This document shows, one piece after another, positions 9,493 through 19,857 of a stretch of 46,594 nt of DNA (position 1 is the first letter of the stretch; the number at the start of each line of letters is the position of its first letter). The position numbers were made by a program, and so were the translations under genes. This stretch comes from Acetofilamentum sp. GTDB lineage: Bacteria > Bacteroidota > Bacteroidia > Bacteroidales > DYOH01. The DNA lies in contig DYOH01000018.1 of NCBI GenBank assembly GCA_020720625.1, positions 1 to 46,594 of the forward strand. The letters are read 5' to 3'. The notes beneath the pieces are model-generated. The model was not told the DNA's origin, did not search any database, and worked only from the letters and a program-made list of their open reading frames with translations.

Positions 9493-9586
9493 AGATATAT
9501 CCTACATTATTTAATGAGCAATTTTATTAAAACAAAACCGCTTTTATTGCATTCAGAAAAAACTAAGCACAATGCTCGGTGTATCT

Positions 9587-11164
9587 TTAATTACTATTCA
9601 TAGAGATTAAAAATTCTTCGTTGCTACGGGTTTTCGAAAGTTTATCGCGCATAAATTCCATAGCCTCCACAGAATTCATGTCGGCCAGATAATTTCTAAG
9701 GATGTACATTTTATTCAGGAAGTCTTTATCAAGCAGCAAGTCGTCGCGACGAGTGCTCGAAGCATTGATATCTACTGCCGGATAAATACGTTTGTTGGAT
9801 AGTTTTCGATCGAGTTGCAATTCCATGTTGCCAGTACCTTTAAATTCCTCGAAAATAACTTCGTCCATTTTAGAACCTGTATCAATAAGTGCGGTAGCAA
9901 TAATGGTAAGCGAACCACCATTTTCAATGTTTCTGGCGGCACCGAAGAATCGCTTTGGTTTATGCAAAGCATTAGCATCTACACCACCCGAAAGCACTTT
10001 TCCGCTGGCAGGCGATACAGTGTTATATGCACGCGCCAAACGGGTAATAGAGTCGAGTAAAATAACCACATCCTGTCCGCATTCAACCAATCGTTTTGCT
10101 TTTTCGAGCACAATCGAGGCCACTTTCACATGTCTGTCGGCGGGTTCGTCGAAAGTAGAAGAAATAACTTCCGCTCTTACACTTCTCTGCATGTCGGTAA
10201 CCTCTTCGGGGCGTTCATCAATAAGCAGAACAATAAGATATACGTTTGGATGATTAGCTGCAATGGCGTTGGCAATATCTTTTAATAAAATGGTTTTACC
10301 GGTTTTAGGCTGGGCTACAATTAAGCCACGTTGCCCTTTTCCAATGGGTGCAAACATATCAACAACCCTGGTCGATAAATTTACTTTGGAATGACCTGAT
10401 AAATCAAATTTTTCGTTTGGAAACAAAGGAGTTAGATAATCAAACGGAACACGATCGCGAATAAAACCGGGATCACGGCCATTAATTTCTTCGATTTTTA
10501 TCAGCGGAAAAAATTTTTCGTTTTCTTTTGGCGGACGAATGTATCCTTGAACAGTGTCGCCGGTTTTTAAGCCAAAAAGTTTAATCTGTGATTGAGATAC
10601 ATAAATATCATCGGGAGAGCTAAAATAATTATAATCAGAAGAGCGCAAGAATCCGTAACCATCGGGCATAATTTCTAATACTCCGGAAGCCAAAATTAAT
10701 GTTTCAAAATCGGCTTTATCCTGATTTTTTCTTTCATGCTTGGTTAGCTGAAGATTTTTTTTCACGATACGTGGCCTGTTATCAGATTTATCTTGCGTTT
10801 CGTTATTTTCAACAGTTTCGGCATTAGCAAGGGCTTCTGTATTTTGTTTTTCAGCTACAATTTCTTCATCTTCTGCAATTTCTTCGTTTTCGTTTTCTTT
10901 CTCATCCTTATCTTCAAGTTCAAAATCGGTATATTCATCTTCCTTGCCAGGGAATATAAGTTCATCTTCTACCATATTTTTCTCTGGTTTAGGAAATTCG
11001 CGTTTTACTTTTTTTCCGGTTGAAGCGTCAATAGCCTGTTGATCTAAAATTTGGTAGATAAGCTCGTTTTTCTTTAAGCTATCTGCCTTCTTTATTTTCA
11101 TGCTTTTGGCTATTTCTCTCAATTCCGTAACTAATTTTTTATTCAAATCGAGGATATCGTACAT
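9587..11164 (-). CDS. rho: Transcription termination factor Rho
   Basis: Predicted 525 residues; the hexameric RNA-dependent ATPase that ends transcription at C-rich unstructured RNA. In order: a helical Rho-N domain (1-50, [16 protein letters not shown]); an acidic low-complexity insertion (about 60-130, rich in Glu/Asp/Asn); the RNA-binding cold-shock-like domain (about 155-225, [15 protein letters not shown]); and the ATPase domain with Walker A AQPKTGKT (284-291), Walker [11 protein letters not shown], and the Q/R-loop region around GTGNMEL. The insertion makes it ~100 residues longer than E. coli Rho, as is usual in Bacteroidota. It diverges from rpoD. Confidence 0.97.
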   Translation of the reverse strand: MYDILDLNKKLVTELREIAKSMKIKKADSLKKNELIYQILDQQAIDASTGKKVKREFPKPEKNMVEDELIFPGKEDEYTDFELEDKDEKENENEEIAEDEEIVAEKQNTEALANAETVENNETQDKSDNRPRIVKKNLQLTKHERKNQDKADFETLILASGVLEIMPDGYGFLRSSDYNYFSSPDDIYVSQSQIKLFGLKTGDTVQGYIRPPKENEKFFPLIKIEEINGRDPGFIRDRVPFDYLTPLFPNEKFDLSGHSKVNLSTRVVDMFAPIGKGQRGLIVAQPKTGKTILLKDIANAIAANHPNVYLIVLLIDERPEEVTDMQRSVRAEVISSTFDEPADRHVKVASIVLEKAKRLVECGQDVVILLDSITRLARAYNTVSPASGKVLSGGVDANALHKPKRFFGAARNIENGGSLTIIATALIDTGSKMDEVIFEEFKGTGNMELQLDRKLSNKRIYPAVDINASSTRRDDLLLDKDFLNKMYILRNYLADMNSVEAMEFMRDKLSKTRSNEEFLISMNSN

Positions 11165-11485
11165 AAATTCATTATAATTTAATTATGATGGGTTTCAAAA
11201 AAATTTCTGCCATTAAATGCTAAATAATTTTAAAATAAAAAGATAAGGTTTATAATTATGAGTTGTGGTTTTTCTAAGTGATTTTTTTTTTTGATGATGC
11301 AATAATAAAGATTAATAGAATAACTGCAAAATATTTTTTTCGGTAAATGCTAAATTATTGCAAAAAATTGATGGCCATAGCAAATTTGTTAAAACTTACA
11401 AAAAAAATTTAAAAAGACAAAACAAAAATTTACATTTAGCATCGATTTAACCCAACTATTTTACTAATATCTAACGCTACAAATC
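11165..11485. other. Intergenic region between divergent rho and rpoD
   Basis: About 320 bp of extremely AT-rich sequence that must hold both promoters and leaders. I see TACATTTAG near 11431, close to a TAnnTTTG box and ~47 bp upstream of rpoD, but no matching -33 element. No hairpin or RNA gene is evident. Confidence 0.4.
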
Positions 11486-12349
11486 ATGAGACAACTAAAA
11501 ATTACCAAACAGGTAACCAATAGGGAAACTCCATCACTCGACAAATACTTGCAGGAAATTGGACGAGTGGCTTTGCTTTCGCCTGAGGACGAAGTTGAAT
11601 TAGCCAGAAAAATCAAAAAGGGAGACGAAAAATCCTTACACAAACTCGTGAGTGCCAATTTGCGCTTTGTTGTTTCGGTTTCAAAGCAATATCAGAATCA
11701 AGGACTTAGTTTGCCTGATTTAATTAACGAAGGCAACATGGGTTTAATGAAAGCGGCAAGAAGATTTGATGAAACCAAAGGGTTTAAATTCATTTCGTAT
11801 GCTGTTTGGTGGATTCGGCAGGCTATTTTGCAGGCACTTGCAGAACAGGCCAGAATAGTGAGATTACCTTTAAATAAAATTGGCGCTGTAAATAAAGTAA
11901 ACAATGTGAGTGCCCGCTTAGAACAAAAATTTGAGCGTGAACCTACGCATCAGGAAATTGCACAAGAACTTGAACTTGCCCCCGAAGATGTGAAAGAAGC
12001 CATTAAACACAATAATAAACACGTTTCGATGGATCAGCCTATGAAGGACGATGAAGATTCTGATTTTTATGACGTTATGATGTCGGAAGATTCTCCGCAC
12101 CCCGATAAAAAGCTCATTCATGAATCTTTGCAAATGGAGATAGAAAGAACCTTGTCGGTGCTTACTCCACGCGAAGCCGATATTATCAGGCTGTATTATG
12201 GTCTTAACGGAAAAGGTACGCAAACGTTGGAAGAAATTGGTGCGGAACTTACTTTGACAAGAGAGCGGGTACGTCAGATTAAAGAAAAGGCGATTAAAAG
12301 GCTTCGTTGCTCACCAAGAAACAAGATTTTAAGAAATTATTTAGGATAA
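11486..12349 (+). CDS. rpoD: Primary sigma factor RpoD/SigA (Bacteroidota short form)
   Basis: Predicted 287 residues, the compact housekeeping sigma of Bacteroidota that lacks region 1.1 and the long non-conserved insert. Region 1.2 ([15 protein letters not shown], residues ~17-45), region 2 ([44 protein letters not shown], ~55-115), region 3 (~120-200), and region 4.2 with the helix-turn-helix [20 protein letters not shown] near the end are all intact. It directs RNA polymerase to TTTG/TAnnTTTG promoters. Monocistronic, followed by a strong hairpin at 12374-12409. Confidence 0.97.
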   Translation: MRQLKITKQVTNRETPSLDKYLQEIGRVALLSPEDEVELARKIKKGDEKSLHKLVSANLRFVVSVSKQYQNQGLSLPDLINEGNMGLMKAARRFDETKGFKFISYAVWWIRQAILQALAEQARIVRLPLNKIGAVNKVNNVSARLEQKFEREPTHQEIAQELELAPEDVKEAIKHNNKHVSMDQPMKDDEDSDFYDVMMSEDSPHPDKKLIHESLQMEIERTLSVLTPREADIIRLYYGLNGKGTQTLEEIGAELTLTRERVRQIKEKAIKRLRCSPRNKILRNYLG

Positions 12350-12373
12350 TTTTTAGCGTATATCTCTTTTTTT

Positions 12374-12409
12374 AAAACCATTCCAAAGCATATTTAATGG
12401 AATGGTTTT
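12374..12409 (+). terminator. rpoD terminator
   Basis: AAAACCATTCCA (12374-12385) pairs perfectly with TGGAATGGTTTT (12398-12409), 12-nt loop, followed by TTCC. It sits 25 bp after the rpoD stop. Confidence 0.85.
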
Positions 12410-12808
12410 TTCCTTTTGGAATTAGCAATCTGCATTATACAGTATTTTTTATTGTTTTAACCCACATAATTAAGTATATTGATGACTTAGTTCTTCGAAG
12501 AATTTTTGCTTTCATCATTCGTTTGTGGTTTCATCCATTTTGATTTATCAGCTGAAAGGTGTATAAATTGGGCAACTAAACTATTTAGTTGGAGATATTA
12601 TTTTTAGCATCGAATCAATTTATTTTTTTCTTGCTTATTTTTAATTTACTTATAATTAGCATATAACAGACTAAAAAAAACACTACTGTATAAAGCAAAT
12701 AAGGTAGCGATTATAAGCCTGATTTTTTTTAACCGGATTATCATTCGCTTTATTCCAATAGTTTAAAAGAATTTTATAATTTTACCGCAATTTAGCTAAA
12801 AGAAAAAA
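12410..12808. other. Intergenic region upstream of the PASTA operon
   Basis: About 400 bp without a gene, lying after the rpoD terminator. A weak -7-like TAATTTTA lies near 12776-12783, but there is no clear -33 partner. No RNA structure is recognised. Confidence 0.4.
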
Positions 12809-13693
12809 ATGGAGAATACACCTAGAACAACAAGCATAGGAAAAATCCTTAAAGAGTATTTGGTTTCTAAAGACTTTGTTAAACAACTAATTATTGCCTT
12901 TGGCGCAGCAATTTTTCTGGCTCTGACCGGAATTACCGCTCTCAGAATTGTTACACACCATGGCGAAGCCATTTCGGTACCTAATTTTGTTGGGTTATCG
13001 CTTTCCGATGCGCAAGAAGCTGCCAAAGAAAGGGGCATGACGTTGATTGTTATCGACTCAGTGTATCTTGCTCCCGGAAACAAAGGCTCTATTGTGGAAC
13101 AAAATCCGGTTGTAAATTTTAAGGTTAAAGAAAGTCGTAAGATATTTATCACTATTAAGGCTTTTTCTCCAGAAAAAACAGAGATGCCCGACTTACACGA
13201 AATTTCGCTCCAACAGGCCAAAGCAGAACTAGAAAATTATGGGCTAAAAATTGGGAAACTTAGCTATTCTGCCGGCTACGAAAATGTGGTTATTCAGCAA
13301 ACTTTTAAGGGAAAAATCATTTCTCCAGGCACAAAACTAAACAAAAGAGAGAGAATCGACCTTTTATTAGGCCGAGGCCCTTCGCCTTATACTTTGGTTG
13401 CAAATCTTAATGGGTTAAACATCGACGAAGTTTACAATAAACTTAGTTCTGTGGCGCTAAATGTTGGAAATGTTGTTTTCGACAATACCGTGAAAACTCC
13501 TGCAGATAGTGCCGAAGCAATGGTTTGGAAGCAAGAGCCCGACGTAAGGTATAGCGGTAAACTTGAGTTTGGTGCCCGAATTAATGTATTTCTTACTAAA
13601 GACCGCATTAAAGTGCTTACAAACAAAATCTCTGAGATAGAACCGCTTGTGCCGGTGGAAGTGGTAGAAGAAGAATTTGAAGAAAACATTTAG
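12809..13693 (+). CDS. Membrane-anchored PASTA-domain protein
   Basis: Predicted 294 residues: short cytoplasmic head, one membrane helix (about 28-48, IIAFGAAIFLALTGITAL), then three consecutive PASTA domains outside (about 55-115, 120-190 and 192-265). Each shows the VPxxxGLSLxxAxxxxxxxGM pattern. PASTA domains bind peptidoglycan muropeptides or beta-lactams, and in Gram-positives they cap Ser/Thr kinases or PBPs. Here there is no kinase or transpeptidase domain. It heads an operon that ends with D-Ala-D-Ala ligase, which fits a peptidoglycan-related role. That role is inference. Confidence 0.88.
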   Translation: MENTPRTTSIGKILKEYLVSKDFVKQLIIAFGAAIFLALTGITALRIVTHHGEAISVPNFVGLSLSDAQEAAKERGMTLIVIDSVYLAPGNKGSIVEQNPVVNFKVKESRKIFITIKAFSPEKTEMPDLHEISLQQAKAELENYGLKIGKLSYSAGYENVVIQQTFKGKIISPGTKLNKRERIDLLLGRGPSPYTLVANLNGLNIDEVYNKLSSVALNVGNVVFDNTVKTPADSAEAMVWKQEPDVRYSGKLEFGARINVFLTKDRIKVLTNKISEIEPLVPVEVVEEEFEENI

Positions 13694-13707
13694 CATCTGT
13701 GTTTAAA

Positions 13708-15513
13708 ATGAAAAATATTGGCAATATAATCTTAATGTTCATAATGATTCATCCTTTGTTCTTGAATGGACAAGAAATTATTAATTATCAGCACCGGCCA
13801 ATCAATCAATCATCATATAAAAAAACAAAATCGATAAAACTACCGTTTTTCGACGAGTTTTCCAATACCACAGGTGCTGCAAATTCGCTACTTTGGGAAC
13901 AATCGGGTGTTTTTATCAATAATACCTATGCAGTAAATCCTCCATCGGCAGGTGTTGCAAGCTTTGATGCCTGCAACGAGAAAGCCGAAGTATATGAGAA
14001 TGCGGAAACTAATAATTCGTTTATTGCCGATATTTTAACTTCTTTGCCAATAGATTTATCGGAGCCCAATAATAACGATGTTTTTCTAAGCTTTTTCTTT
14101 CAGGCACAAGGAATTGCCAACGCTCCAGAGAAAGCCGATTCTCTTATTCTTCAGTTCTTTGATGTTCTAAACAACAAATGGAATACCGTTTGGTTTGCAA
14201 ATGGCGACACTTTGAAGGATTTTGACTATGTTATCTTGCCTGTTAATCAGGCCGAATATCTAATGGATGGCTTCAGATTCAGATTTTTTAACTATGTTTC
14301 ATTTAATGCTGCCTCTACAAACAGCACAATTACCAATGCAGATTTCTGGCATTTGGATTATATTTATCTCAACAAACTACGCAGTATTTTGGACAATAAT
14401 TTTCAGGATATTGCCTTTACCGATATAAGCAATTCTTTTTTAAAGAATTACACTTCAATTCCCTGGATACATTTCCTTAACAAAGATGGATTACAAACTT
14501 CGGAATTTAGCATAAATCTGATGAATAATGATTTTTCGGGCAGAAAAATTAAAGAGAGAAGCTTGCAATACACCGAAAAAATATCTGGTTCGCAATCGAT
14601 TAACTATCAATTTGGTGCAGTAAATATTAGCGCTCAAACTAACGAAATGTATCAGTTTGATGTTCCTTTTGAATTTGAAAATAATTTTCAGGATTCAGCT
14701 ATTTTCGAAATAAAAGCGCATATTCAAACCGACGATTACGATTATTCTGATAATAATGAAATTATTTATAATCAGATATTTAAAGACTTTTATGCCTACG
14801 ACGACGGCACATCCGAAGCCAGTTACGGAATCATAGGAGAGGGTGCACGCAATGCCATGTTTGCCTGTAAATTTGTCTCAACCCAATCAGGCTACTTATC
14901 GGCTATTGATATTTATTTTAACCAGCCACTCCTGGAGCAATACAGCAAACCATTTTATTTAACTGTATGGAACTCTTCAAACGGACAACCCGGCCAAATT
15001 ATATACCGCAAAGAAGGTGTACGCCCTATATTCGATGGAGATTTGAATCAATTTATACGATTTTCTGTTGACAGTATAACGGCCATACAAGACACTTTTT
15101 TCATTGGATGGATTCAAACCACAGATTATTCCCTAAATGTTGGTTACGATTTAAACAGAAATAGTGCATCGCAGGCATTTTACAATATTGCAGGTAAATG
15201 GCAAAGCTCTGCTCTTAGCGGAAGCGTAATGATTAGACCGGCAGTTACCGATAAACCTAGCCATCTGGAAAATATCGAAACCCAAACAAAGCCTATCATT
15301 TACCCTCATCCGGCAAATCAGTACTTCACTTTGCAAGGAATTGAAAATCAAACAAAACTTAAAATTTTCGACTTAAACGGACGTGTCGTTCATCAGGATG
15401 TGTTCAATGGTCAGAATATTTCGATAAGTCATTTACAGAACGGATTTTATATTATATTATTCTATTCTGATAACCAAGTTATAGCAACACAAAAATTATT
15501 AATAAAACATTAA
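13708..15513 (+). CDS. Secreted protein with C-terminal T9SS type A sorting domain
   Basis: Predicted 601 residues from the ATG at 13708, which begins a good signal peptide (MKNIGNIILMFIMIHPLF, cleavage before QEI). A GTG three codons upstream is possible but less likely. Residues ~25-515 are a large beta-rich ectodomain with no catalytic motif I recognise. The last ~80 residues form a T9SS type A sorting domain: PHPANQYFTL, LKIFDLNGRVV, ISHLQNGFYIILF and a terminal KLLIKH. Such proteins cross the outer membrane by type IX secretion and are cleaved or anchored. The stop overlaps the next gene's ATG by one base (TAATG), so translation is probably coupled. Confidence 0.88.
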   Translation: MKNIGNIILMFIMIHPLFLNGQEIINYQHRPINQSSYKKTKSIKLPFFDEFSNTTGAANSLLWEQSGVFINNTYAVNPPSAGVASFDACNEKAEVYENAETNNSFIADILTSLPIDLSEPNNNDVFLSFFFQAQGIANAPEKADSLILQFFDVLNNKWNTVWFANGDTLKDFDYVILPVNQAEYLMDGFRFRFFNYVSFNAASTNSTITNADFWHLDYIYLNKLRSILDNNFQDIAFTDISNSFLKNYTSIPWIHFLNKDGLQTSEFSINLMNNDFSGRKIKERSLQYTEKISGSQSINYQFGAVNISAQTNEMYQFDVPFEFENNFQDSAIFEIKAHIQTDDYDYSDNNEIIYNQIFKDFYAYDDGTSEASYGIIGEGARNAMFACKFVSTQSGYLSAIDIYFNQPLLEQYSKPFYLTVWNSSNGQPGQIIYRKEGVRPIFDGDLNQFIRFSVDSITAIQDTFFIGWIQTTDYSLNVGYDLNRNSASQAFYNIAGKWQSSALSGSVMIRPAVTDKPSHLENIETQTKPIIYPHPANQYFTLQGIENQTKLKIFDLNGRVVHQDVFNGQNISISHLQNGFYIILFYSDNQVIATQKLLIKH

Positions 15514-16553
15514 TGGAGGAGCAGGATTTTTTTCAACAAGAGGAGCAGGAATTATTTGAACACTATAACTTTAAAGCAGATCCGGGGCAAGGGCCTATGC
15601 GCGTGGACAAATTTTTAAACGACAGAATTACCAATATATCGAGATCGAAAATACAGGCTGCAGCAGATGCCGGAAACATTTTAGTAAATCGAAAACCGGT
15701 AAAATCAAACTACAAAATAAAACCAAACGACGAAGTTAGCGTTGTTATGGAATACCCAAAAAGGGAGATAGAGCTAATTCCCGAAAACATGCATCTCAAT
15801 ATAATTTACGAAGACGAAGATGTTCTTTTGGTGAATAAAGAAGCTGGAATGGTGGTGCACCCTAGTTTTGGGCATTATACCGGCACTTTAATAAACGGAC
15901 TTACCTACTATTTGCAACACTTACCACTTTTTAAAGGCGAAGATACCCGACCCGGTCTTGTGCACAGAATTGACAAAGATACTTCGGGCTTATTGGTGAT
16001 TGCAAAAAATGAAGTAGCCAAATACAACTTGGGAAAACAGTTTTTTGACCACTCTATTGAAAGAAAATATATTGCCCTTGTTTGGGGAAATTTCGACCAA
16101 CCCGAAGGAACAATTACCGGACATATTGGCCGAAACCCCAAAAACAGAAAAGTAATGCACGTTTTTCCTGAAGGTGAGCAAGGGAAACATGCCGTTACTC
16201 ACTATAAAGTTCTCGAAAGCTTCGATTATATTAGCATGCTCGAATTGAAATTAGAAACCGGACGAACACACCAAATCAGAGCACACATGAAATACGTTGG
16301 GCATCCGCTTTTTGGCGATGCCGAATATGGTGGAGACGAAATTATTAAGGGAACCACTTTTACAAAATACAAACAGTTTGTGCAAAACTGTTTTGCTATA
16401 TTACATCGACAGGCCCTACATGCAAAATCTTTGGGATTTGTGCATCCTCGAAGCGGAGAATGGATATTTTTCGATTCCGAAATTCCTTCGGATATGCAAG
16501 CTGTAATCGAAAAATGGCGTAACTATTTGCAGTTTAGAAAAGAAGAAATATAA
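15513..16553 (+). CDS. rluD: RluD-family 23S rRNA pseudouridine synthase
   Basis: Predicted 346 residues. An N-terminal S4 RNA-binding domain (about 28-85, RVDKFLNDRITNISRSK) is followed by the RluA-type catalytic domain. HRIDKDTSGLLVIAKN holds the catalytic Asp154, with the later family motifs LETGRTHQIRAH, HPLFGDAEYGG and LHAKSLGFVHP. Members isomerise uridines in helix 69 of 23S rRNA (RluD) or related sites. The exact target cannot be read from sequence. It is in a tight operon, 1-bp overlap upstream and 11 bp to ddl downstream. Confidence 0.93.
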   Translation: MEEQDFFQQEEQELFEHYNFKADPGQGPMRVDKFLNDRITNISRSKIQAAADAGNILVNRKPVKSNYKIKPNDEVSVVMEYPKREIELIPENMHLNIIYEDEDVLLVNKEAGMVVHPSFGHYTGTLINGLTYYLQHLPLFKGEDTRPGLVHRIDKDTSGLLVIAKNEVAKYNLGKQFFDHSIERKYIALVWGNFDQPEGTITGHIGRNPKNRKVMHVFPEGEQGKHAVTHYKVLESFDYISMLELKLETGRTHQIRAHMKYVGHPLFGDAEYGGDEIIKGTTFTKYKQFVQNCFAILHRQALHAKSLGFVHPRSGEWIFFDSEIPSDMQAVIEKWRNYLQFRKEEI

Positions 16554-16564
16554 ACCTTAATGAT

Positions 16565-17557
16565 ATGGAGAAAAAAAATATTGCCGTTTTAGCAGGCGGA
16601 TACTCTTCCGAATATGTAATTTCTTTACGTTCAGCTCAGGAAATTGCAAAAAATATCGATAATTCGCTTTTCAATGTTTATATAATAAAAATTACCAAGG
16701 AAACCTGGGAAGTAGAAAGCGAAATTGCCTGTGGAATTCCGGTAAATAAAAACGATTTTAGTTTTAGCCTGAATAACCAAAAAACCAAATTTGATGCTGT
16801 TTTTATGGCAATTCATGGAACACCGGGCGAAGATGGCCGATTACAAGCCTATTTCGAGATGCTTGGCATTCCGGTTACTACCGGCAATACTACTGCTATG
16901 GCCCTTAGTTTCGATAAATACTTCTGCAACAAGTATTTAAAGGCGCAGAATATACTGGTTTCAGAATCAATCAGACTAAACGGCATTAACGACTACCAAG
17001 CTGTTGATATTATTAAACTTATTGGTTTGCCCCTTTTTGTAAAACCAACAAATGCCGGTTCAAGCTTTGGAGTATCTAAGGTAAATATTGCCGAAGAACT
17101 CGAAAAGGCCATTGAAAAAGCATTTTCTGAAGGTGGCGAAATTATGATAGAAAAATTTGTGAAAGGTAGAGAGCTAACTGCGGGCGTTTTTATTGCCAAT
17201 GGTAAAGAAATTCTGCTGCCTGTAACCGAAATAATCAGCAAAAATGAGTTTTTTGATTACGAAGCAAAATACACCCCATCGCTATCCGAAGAATTTACTC
17301 CTGCTGATATACCTGTAGAGCTTGCAGAAAAGGTTCAGCAAACCGCCAAAAATATTTATAAATTATTAGATATGAAGGGTGTAGCCAGGGTAGACTTTAT
17401 CTGGACAGGCACAGAATTATTTTTCCTGGAAATAAATACTGTGCCGGGTATGACCCGCGAAAGCATTGTCCCACAGCAGGTAAGAGTTGCAGGTTATAGC
17501 TTAAAAGAATTCAATACATGGCTGATTGAAGATGCTATAAACCGAAATATTAATTAA
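16565..17557 (+). CDS. ddl: D-alanine--D-alanine ligase
   Basis: Predicted 330 residues; ATP-grasp enzyme that joins two D-Ala for peptidoglycan precursor synthesis. N-terminal AVLAGGYSSEYVISLRSAQE corresponds to the first substrate-binding loop. MAIHGTPGEDGRLQAYFEML, PLFVKPTNAGSSFGVSKV (ATP-grasp), EKFVKGRELTAGVF, VARVDF and EINTVPGMTRESIVPQQ (metal-binding Glu/Asn and omega loop) follow in normal order. Last gene of the PASTA-T9SS-rluD-ddl operon. Confidence 0.96.
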   Translation: MEKKNIAVLAGGYSSEYVISLRSAQEIAKNIDNSLFNVYIIKITKETWEVESEIACGIPVNKNDFSFSLNNQKTKFDAVFMAIHGTPGEDGRLQAYFEMLGIPVTTGNTTAMALSFDKYFCNKYLKAQNILVSESIRLNGINDYQAVDIIKLIGLPLFVKPTNAGSSFGVSKVNIAEELEKAIEKAFSEGGEIMIEKFVKGRELTAGVFIANGKEILLPVTEIISKNEFFDYEAKYTPSLSEEFTPADIPVELAEKVQQTAKNIYKLLDMKGVARVDFIWTGTELFFLEINTVPGMTRESIVPQQVRVAGYSLKEFNTWLIEDAINRNIN

Positions 17558-17566
17558 AATAATTCA

Positions 17567-17699
17567 TGAGTCTAGTCTAAAAACCCTGCCAGCGTTGATT
17601 TTTATAAAATGCTGTAACTGTACTAAACAGTTTATAAGTCAATTAAGAAAACGCTGGCAGGGGTATAATCATTTTTTCAATCTTTTTAGACTGAACTCA
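17567..17699. repeat. 133-bp palindromic element flanked by TTCA direct repeats (MITE-like or large terminator)
   Basis: Outer arms TGAGTctAGTCTAAAAA (17567-17583) and TTTTTAGACTgaACTCA (17683-17699) are complementary except for two bases. Just inside, CCCTGCCAGCGTT (17584-17596) pairs perfectly with AACGCTGGCAGGG (17650-17662). The right arm carries a 20-bp extra segment between these blocks. TTCA occurs immediately outside both ends (17563-17566 and 17701-17704), as a 4-bp target duplication would. It lies just after ddl and ends 21 bp before the peptidase start, so it could also act as the operon terminator. Confidence 0.6.
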
Positions 17700-17719
17700 T
17701 TCATCTAAAATCCTTAAAT

Positions 17720-19837
17720 ATGAAAAAGATTGCTTTTTTGATGATTTCAGTAACGCTGTTGGCTGCATGCAAACCAATAGGAAAAAAAGAGAGTTTTATG
17801 TATCCGGAAACAAAAAAAGTTGATACCTTGGATGTATACTTCGGTACTGAAGTGTCGGATCCGTATCGTTGGCTCGAAGATGATATGTCGGAAGAAACAA
17901 AGGCATGGGTAGTAGAGCAAAACAAAGTTACCAATACTTACCTTGCTCAAATTCCATTTCGTGAAAAAATTGCTCAACGACTTACTACACTTTGGAATTT
18001 TGAGAAATTTACTGCGCCTGTAAAAAAGGCCGATAAGTATTTTTTTACAAAAAATGATGGTTTACAAAATCAATCTGTATTGTATTACCAGAAGAATTTA
18101 GAAGACTCAGCCATTGTTTTAATCGACCCTAATAAGCTCTCTGAAGAAGGTACTACTGCGCTTAGCGGCTCTAGTGTTTCGGAAGACGGAAAGTTTATTG
18201 CTTATTCCATTGCCAAGGGCGGTTCCGACTGGAACGAAATTTTTGTTAAAGACATTGAAAGCGGTGCAGACCTGGCCGACCACCTGAAATGGGTAAAATT
18301 TTCGGGAATGGCTTGGTATAAAGATGGATTTTTCTATGGCAGATACGAGGAGCCTCAAGGAAGTGCACTAAGTGCAAAGAATACTTCACAAAAAATTTAT
18401 TATCACAAAGTAAATACTCCACAATCGCAAGACGAACTTATTTTTGAAGACAAAGAAGGTAAACAAAGATTCTACAGCCCACAAGTTACCACCGACGGTA
18501 AGTATTTGGTTATTTACGAATCAGAATCAACATCTGGAAATAATCTATTAATTAAAGATTTAACAAATTCCAATGCGCAATTTGTTACTTTGGGTAATGG
18601 ATTTAAATCTGATTTCTCGGTTATCGACCATAAAGATGGAAAATTTTATATTCTCACCAATTATGAAGCACCAAAATACAAATTGGTAAGTTTGGCCGCA
18701 GAAAAAAATAATCTATCGGATTTTAAAACAGTCCTTGCCGAAAAAGATGACGTTTTAGCTGGTTTAGAAATTGTGCAGGGTAAAATTATTGCCGCATACA
18801 TGCATCATGCACAAAGCAAGTTGGAAATGTTTGCCATAGACGGAAATTTTCTAAAAACCATTGAACTTCCCGGAATTGGTAGTGTTTCACAATTAAGTGT
18901 AAACGAAACGGATAATTATATTTTTTATGCATTTACCTCTTTTATCCGTCCACAAACCATTTTTAAATATTCTTTAGTCGATGGAAAAACGGATATTTAT
19001 AAGCAACCCAAATTAGATTTTAATCCGGACGATTACGAAACACAGCAGGTTTTTTACAACAGCAAAGACGGCACTAAAGTTCCTATGTTTATCACCATGA
19101 AGAAAGGAACACAGCTCAATGGAAATAATCCAACCTTACTCTATTCTTATGGAGGTTTTAATATAAGCCTTACCCCATCCTTTAGTCTAAGTAGATTAAT
19201 CTGGCTCGAAAACGGTTATATTTACGCCCAACCAAATATAAGAGGTGGCGGTGAATACGGAGAAGAATGGCATAAGGCCGGTACATTACTTCAAAAACAA
19301 AATGTGTTTGATGATTTTATTGCCGCAGCGCAGTATCTGATTAGTAATAAGTATACCAATAGCACCCGAATAACCATACATGGCGGTTCTAATGGCGGCT
19401 TGCTTGTGGGAGCCGTAACCAATCAACGGCCTGACCTTTTTGCAGTGGCCATTCCGGCCGTTGGCGTAATGGACATGCTTCGTTATCATAAATTTACCAT
19501 CGGATGGGCATGGGCCAGCGATTATGGCACAAGCGAAGATTCTACAAACTTTAATAATCTCTACAAATACTCTCCTGTACACACCGTGCGCGAAAAAATA
19601 CAATATCCGGCAGTGCTCGTAACAACCGGCGACCACGACGACAGGGTAGTTCCTGCACACTCTTTTAAATATATTGCCGAGCTGCAATCAAAATATAAGG
19701 GAAACAATCCGGTAATGATCAGAATTGAAACCATGGCCGGACATGGAGCCGGAAAACCTACAGAAAAACAGATTCAGGAAATAGCTGATATGTGGGCATT
19801 TGCTTTCCAAAACATGAACGTAGTGCCAAAATATTAA
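17720..19837 (+). CDS. Prolyl oligopeptidase (S9A family) lipoprotein
   Basis: Predicted 705 residues. A lipoprotein signal (LLAAC, lipid Cys at about residue 17) exports it; classical S9A enzymes are otherwise cytosolic in many organisms. After the signal come the N-terminal segment typical of the family (YFGTEVSDPYRWLEDD), a seven-bladed propeller (~90-440), and the alpha/beta-hydrolase domain. The triad is visible: Ser557 in GGSNGGLL, Asp641 in GDHDDRVVP and His675 in AGHGAGKP, nearly the same spacing as in porcine prolyl oligopeptidase. It cleaves short peptides after proline. Single gene, closed by the hairpin at 19858-19889. Confidence 0.94.
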   Translation: MKKIAFLMISVTLLAACKPIGKKESFMYPETKKVDTLDVYFGTEVSDPYRWLEDDMSEETKAWVVEQNKVTNTYLAQIPFREKIAQRLTTLWNFEKFTAPVKKADKYFFTKNDGLQNQSVLYYQKNLEDSAIVLIDPNKLSEEGTTALSGSSVSEDGKFIAYSIAKGGSDWNEIFVKDIESGADLADHLKWVKFSGMAWYKDGFFYGRYEEPQGSALSAKNTSQKIYYHKVNTPQSQDELIFEDKEGKQRFYSPQVTTDGKYLVIYESESTSGNNLLIKDLTNSNAQFVTLGNGFKSDFSVIDHKDGKFYILTNYEAPKYKLVSLAAEKNNLSDFKTVLAEKDDVLAGLEIVQGKIIAAYMHHAQSKLEMFAIDGNFLKTIELPGIGSVSQLSVNETDNYIFYAFTSFIRPQTIFKYSLVDGKTDIYKQPKLDFNPDDYETQQVFYNSKDGTKVPMFITMKKGTQLNGNNPTLLYSYGGFNISLTPSFSLSRLIWLENGYIYAQPNIRGGGEYGEEWHKAGTLLQKQNVFDDFIAAAQYLISNKYTNSTRITIHGGSNGGLLVGAVTNQRPDLFAVAIPAVGVMDMLRYHKFTIGWAWASDYGTSEDSTNFNNLYKYSPVHTVREKIQYPAVLVTTGDHDDRVVPAHSFKYIAELQSKYKGNNPVMIRIETMAGHGAGKPTEKQIQEIADMWAFAFQNMNVVPKY

Positions 19838-19857
19838 GTTTTTGCTTTTCATAAATG

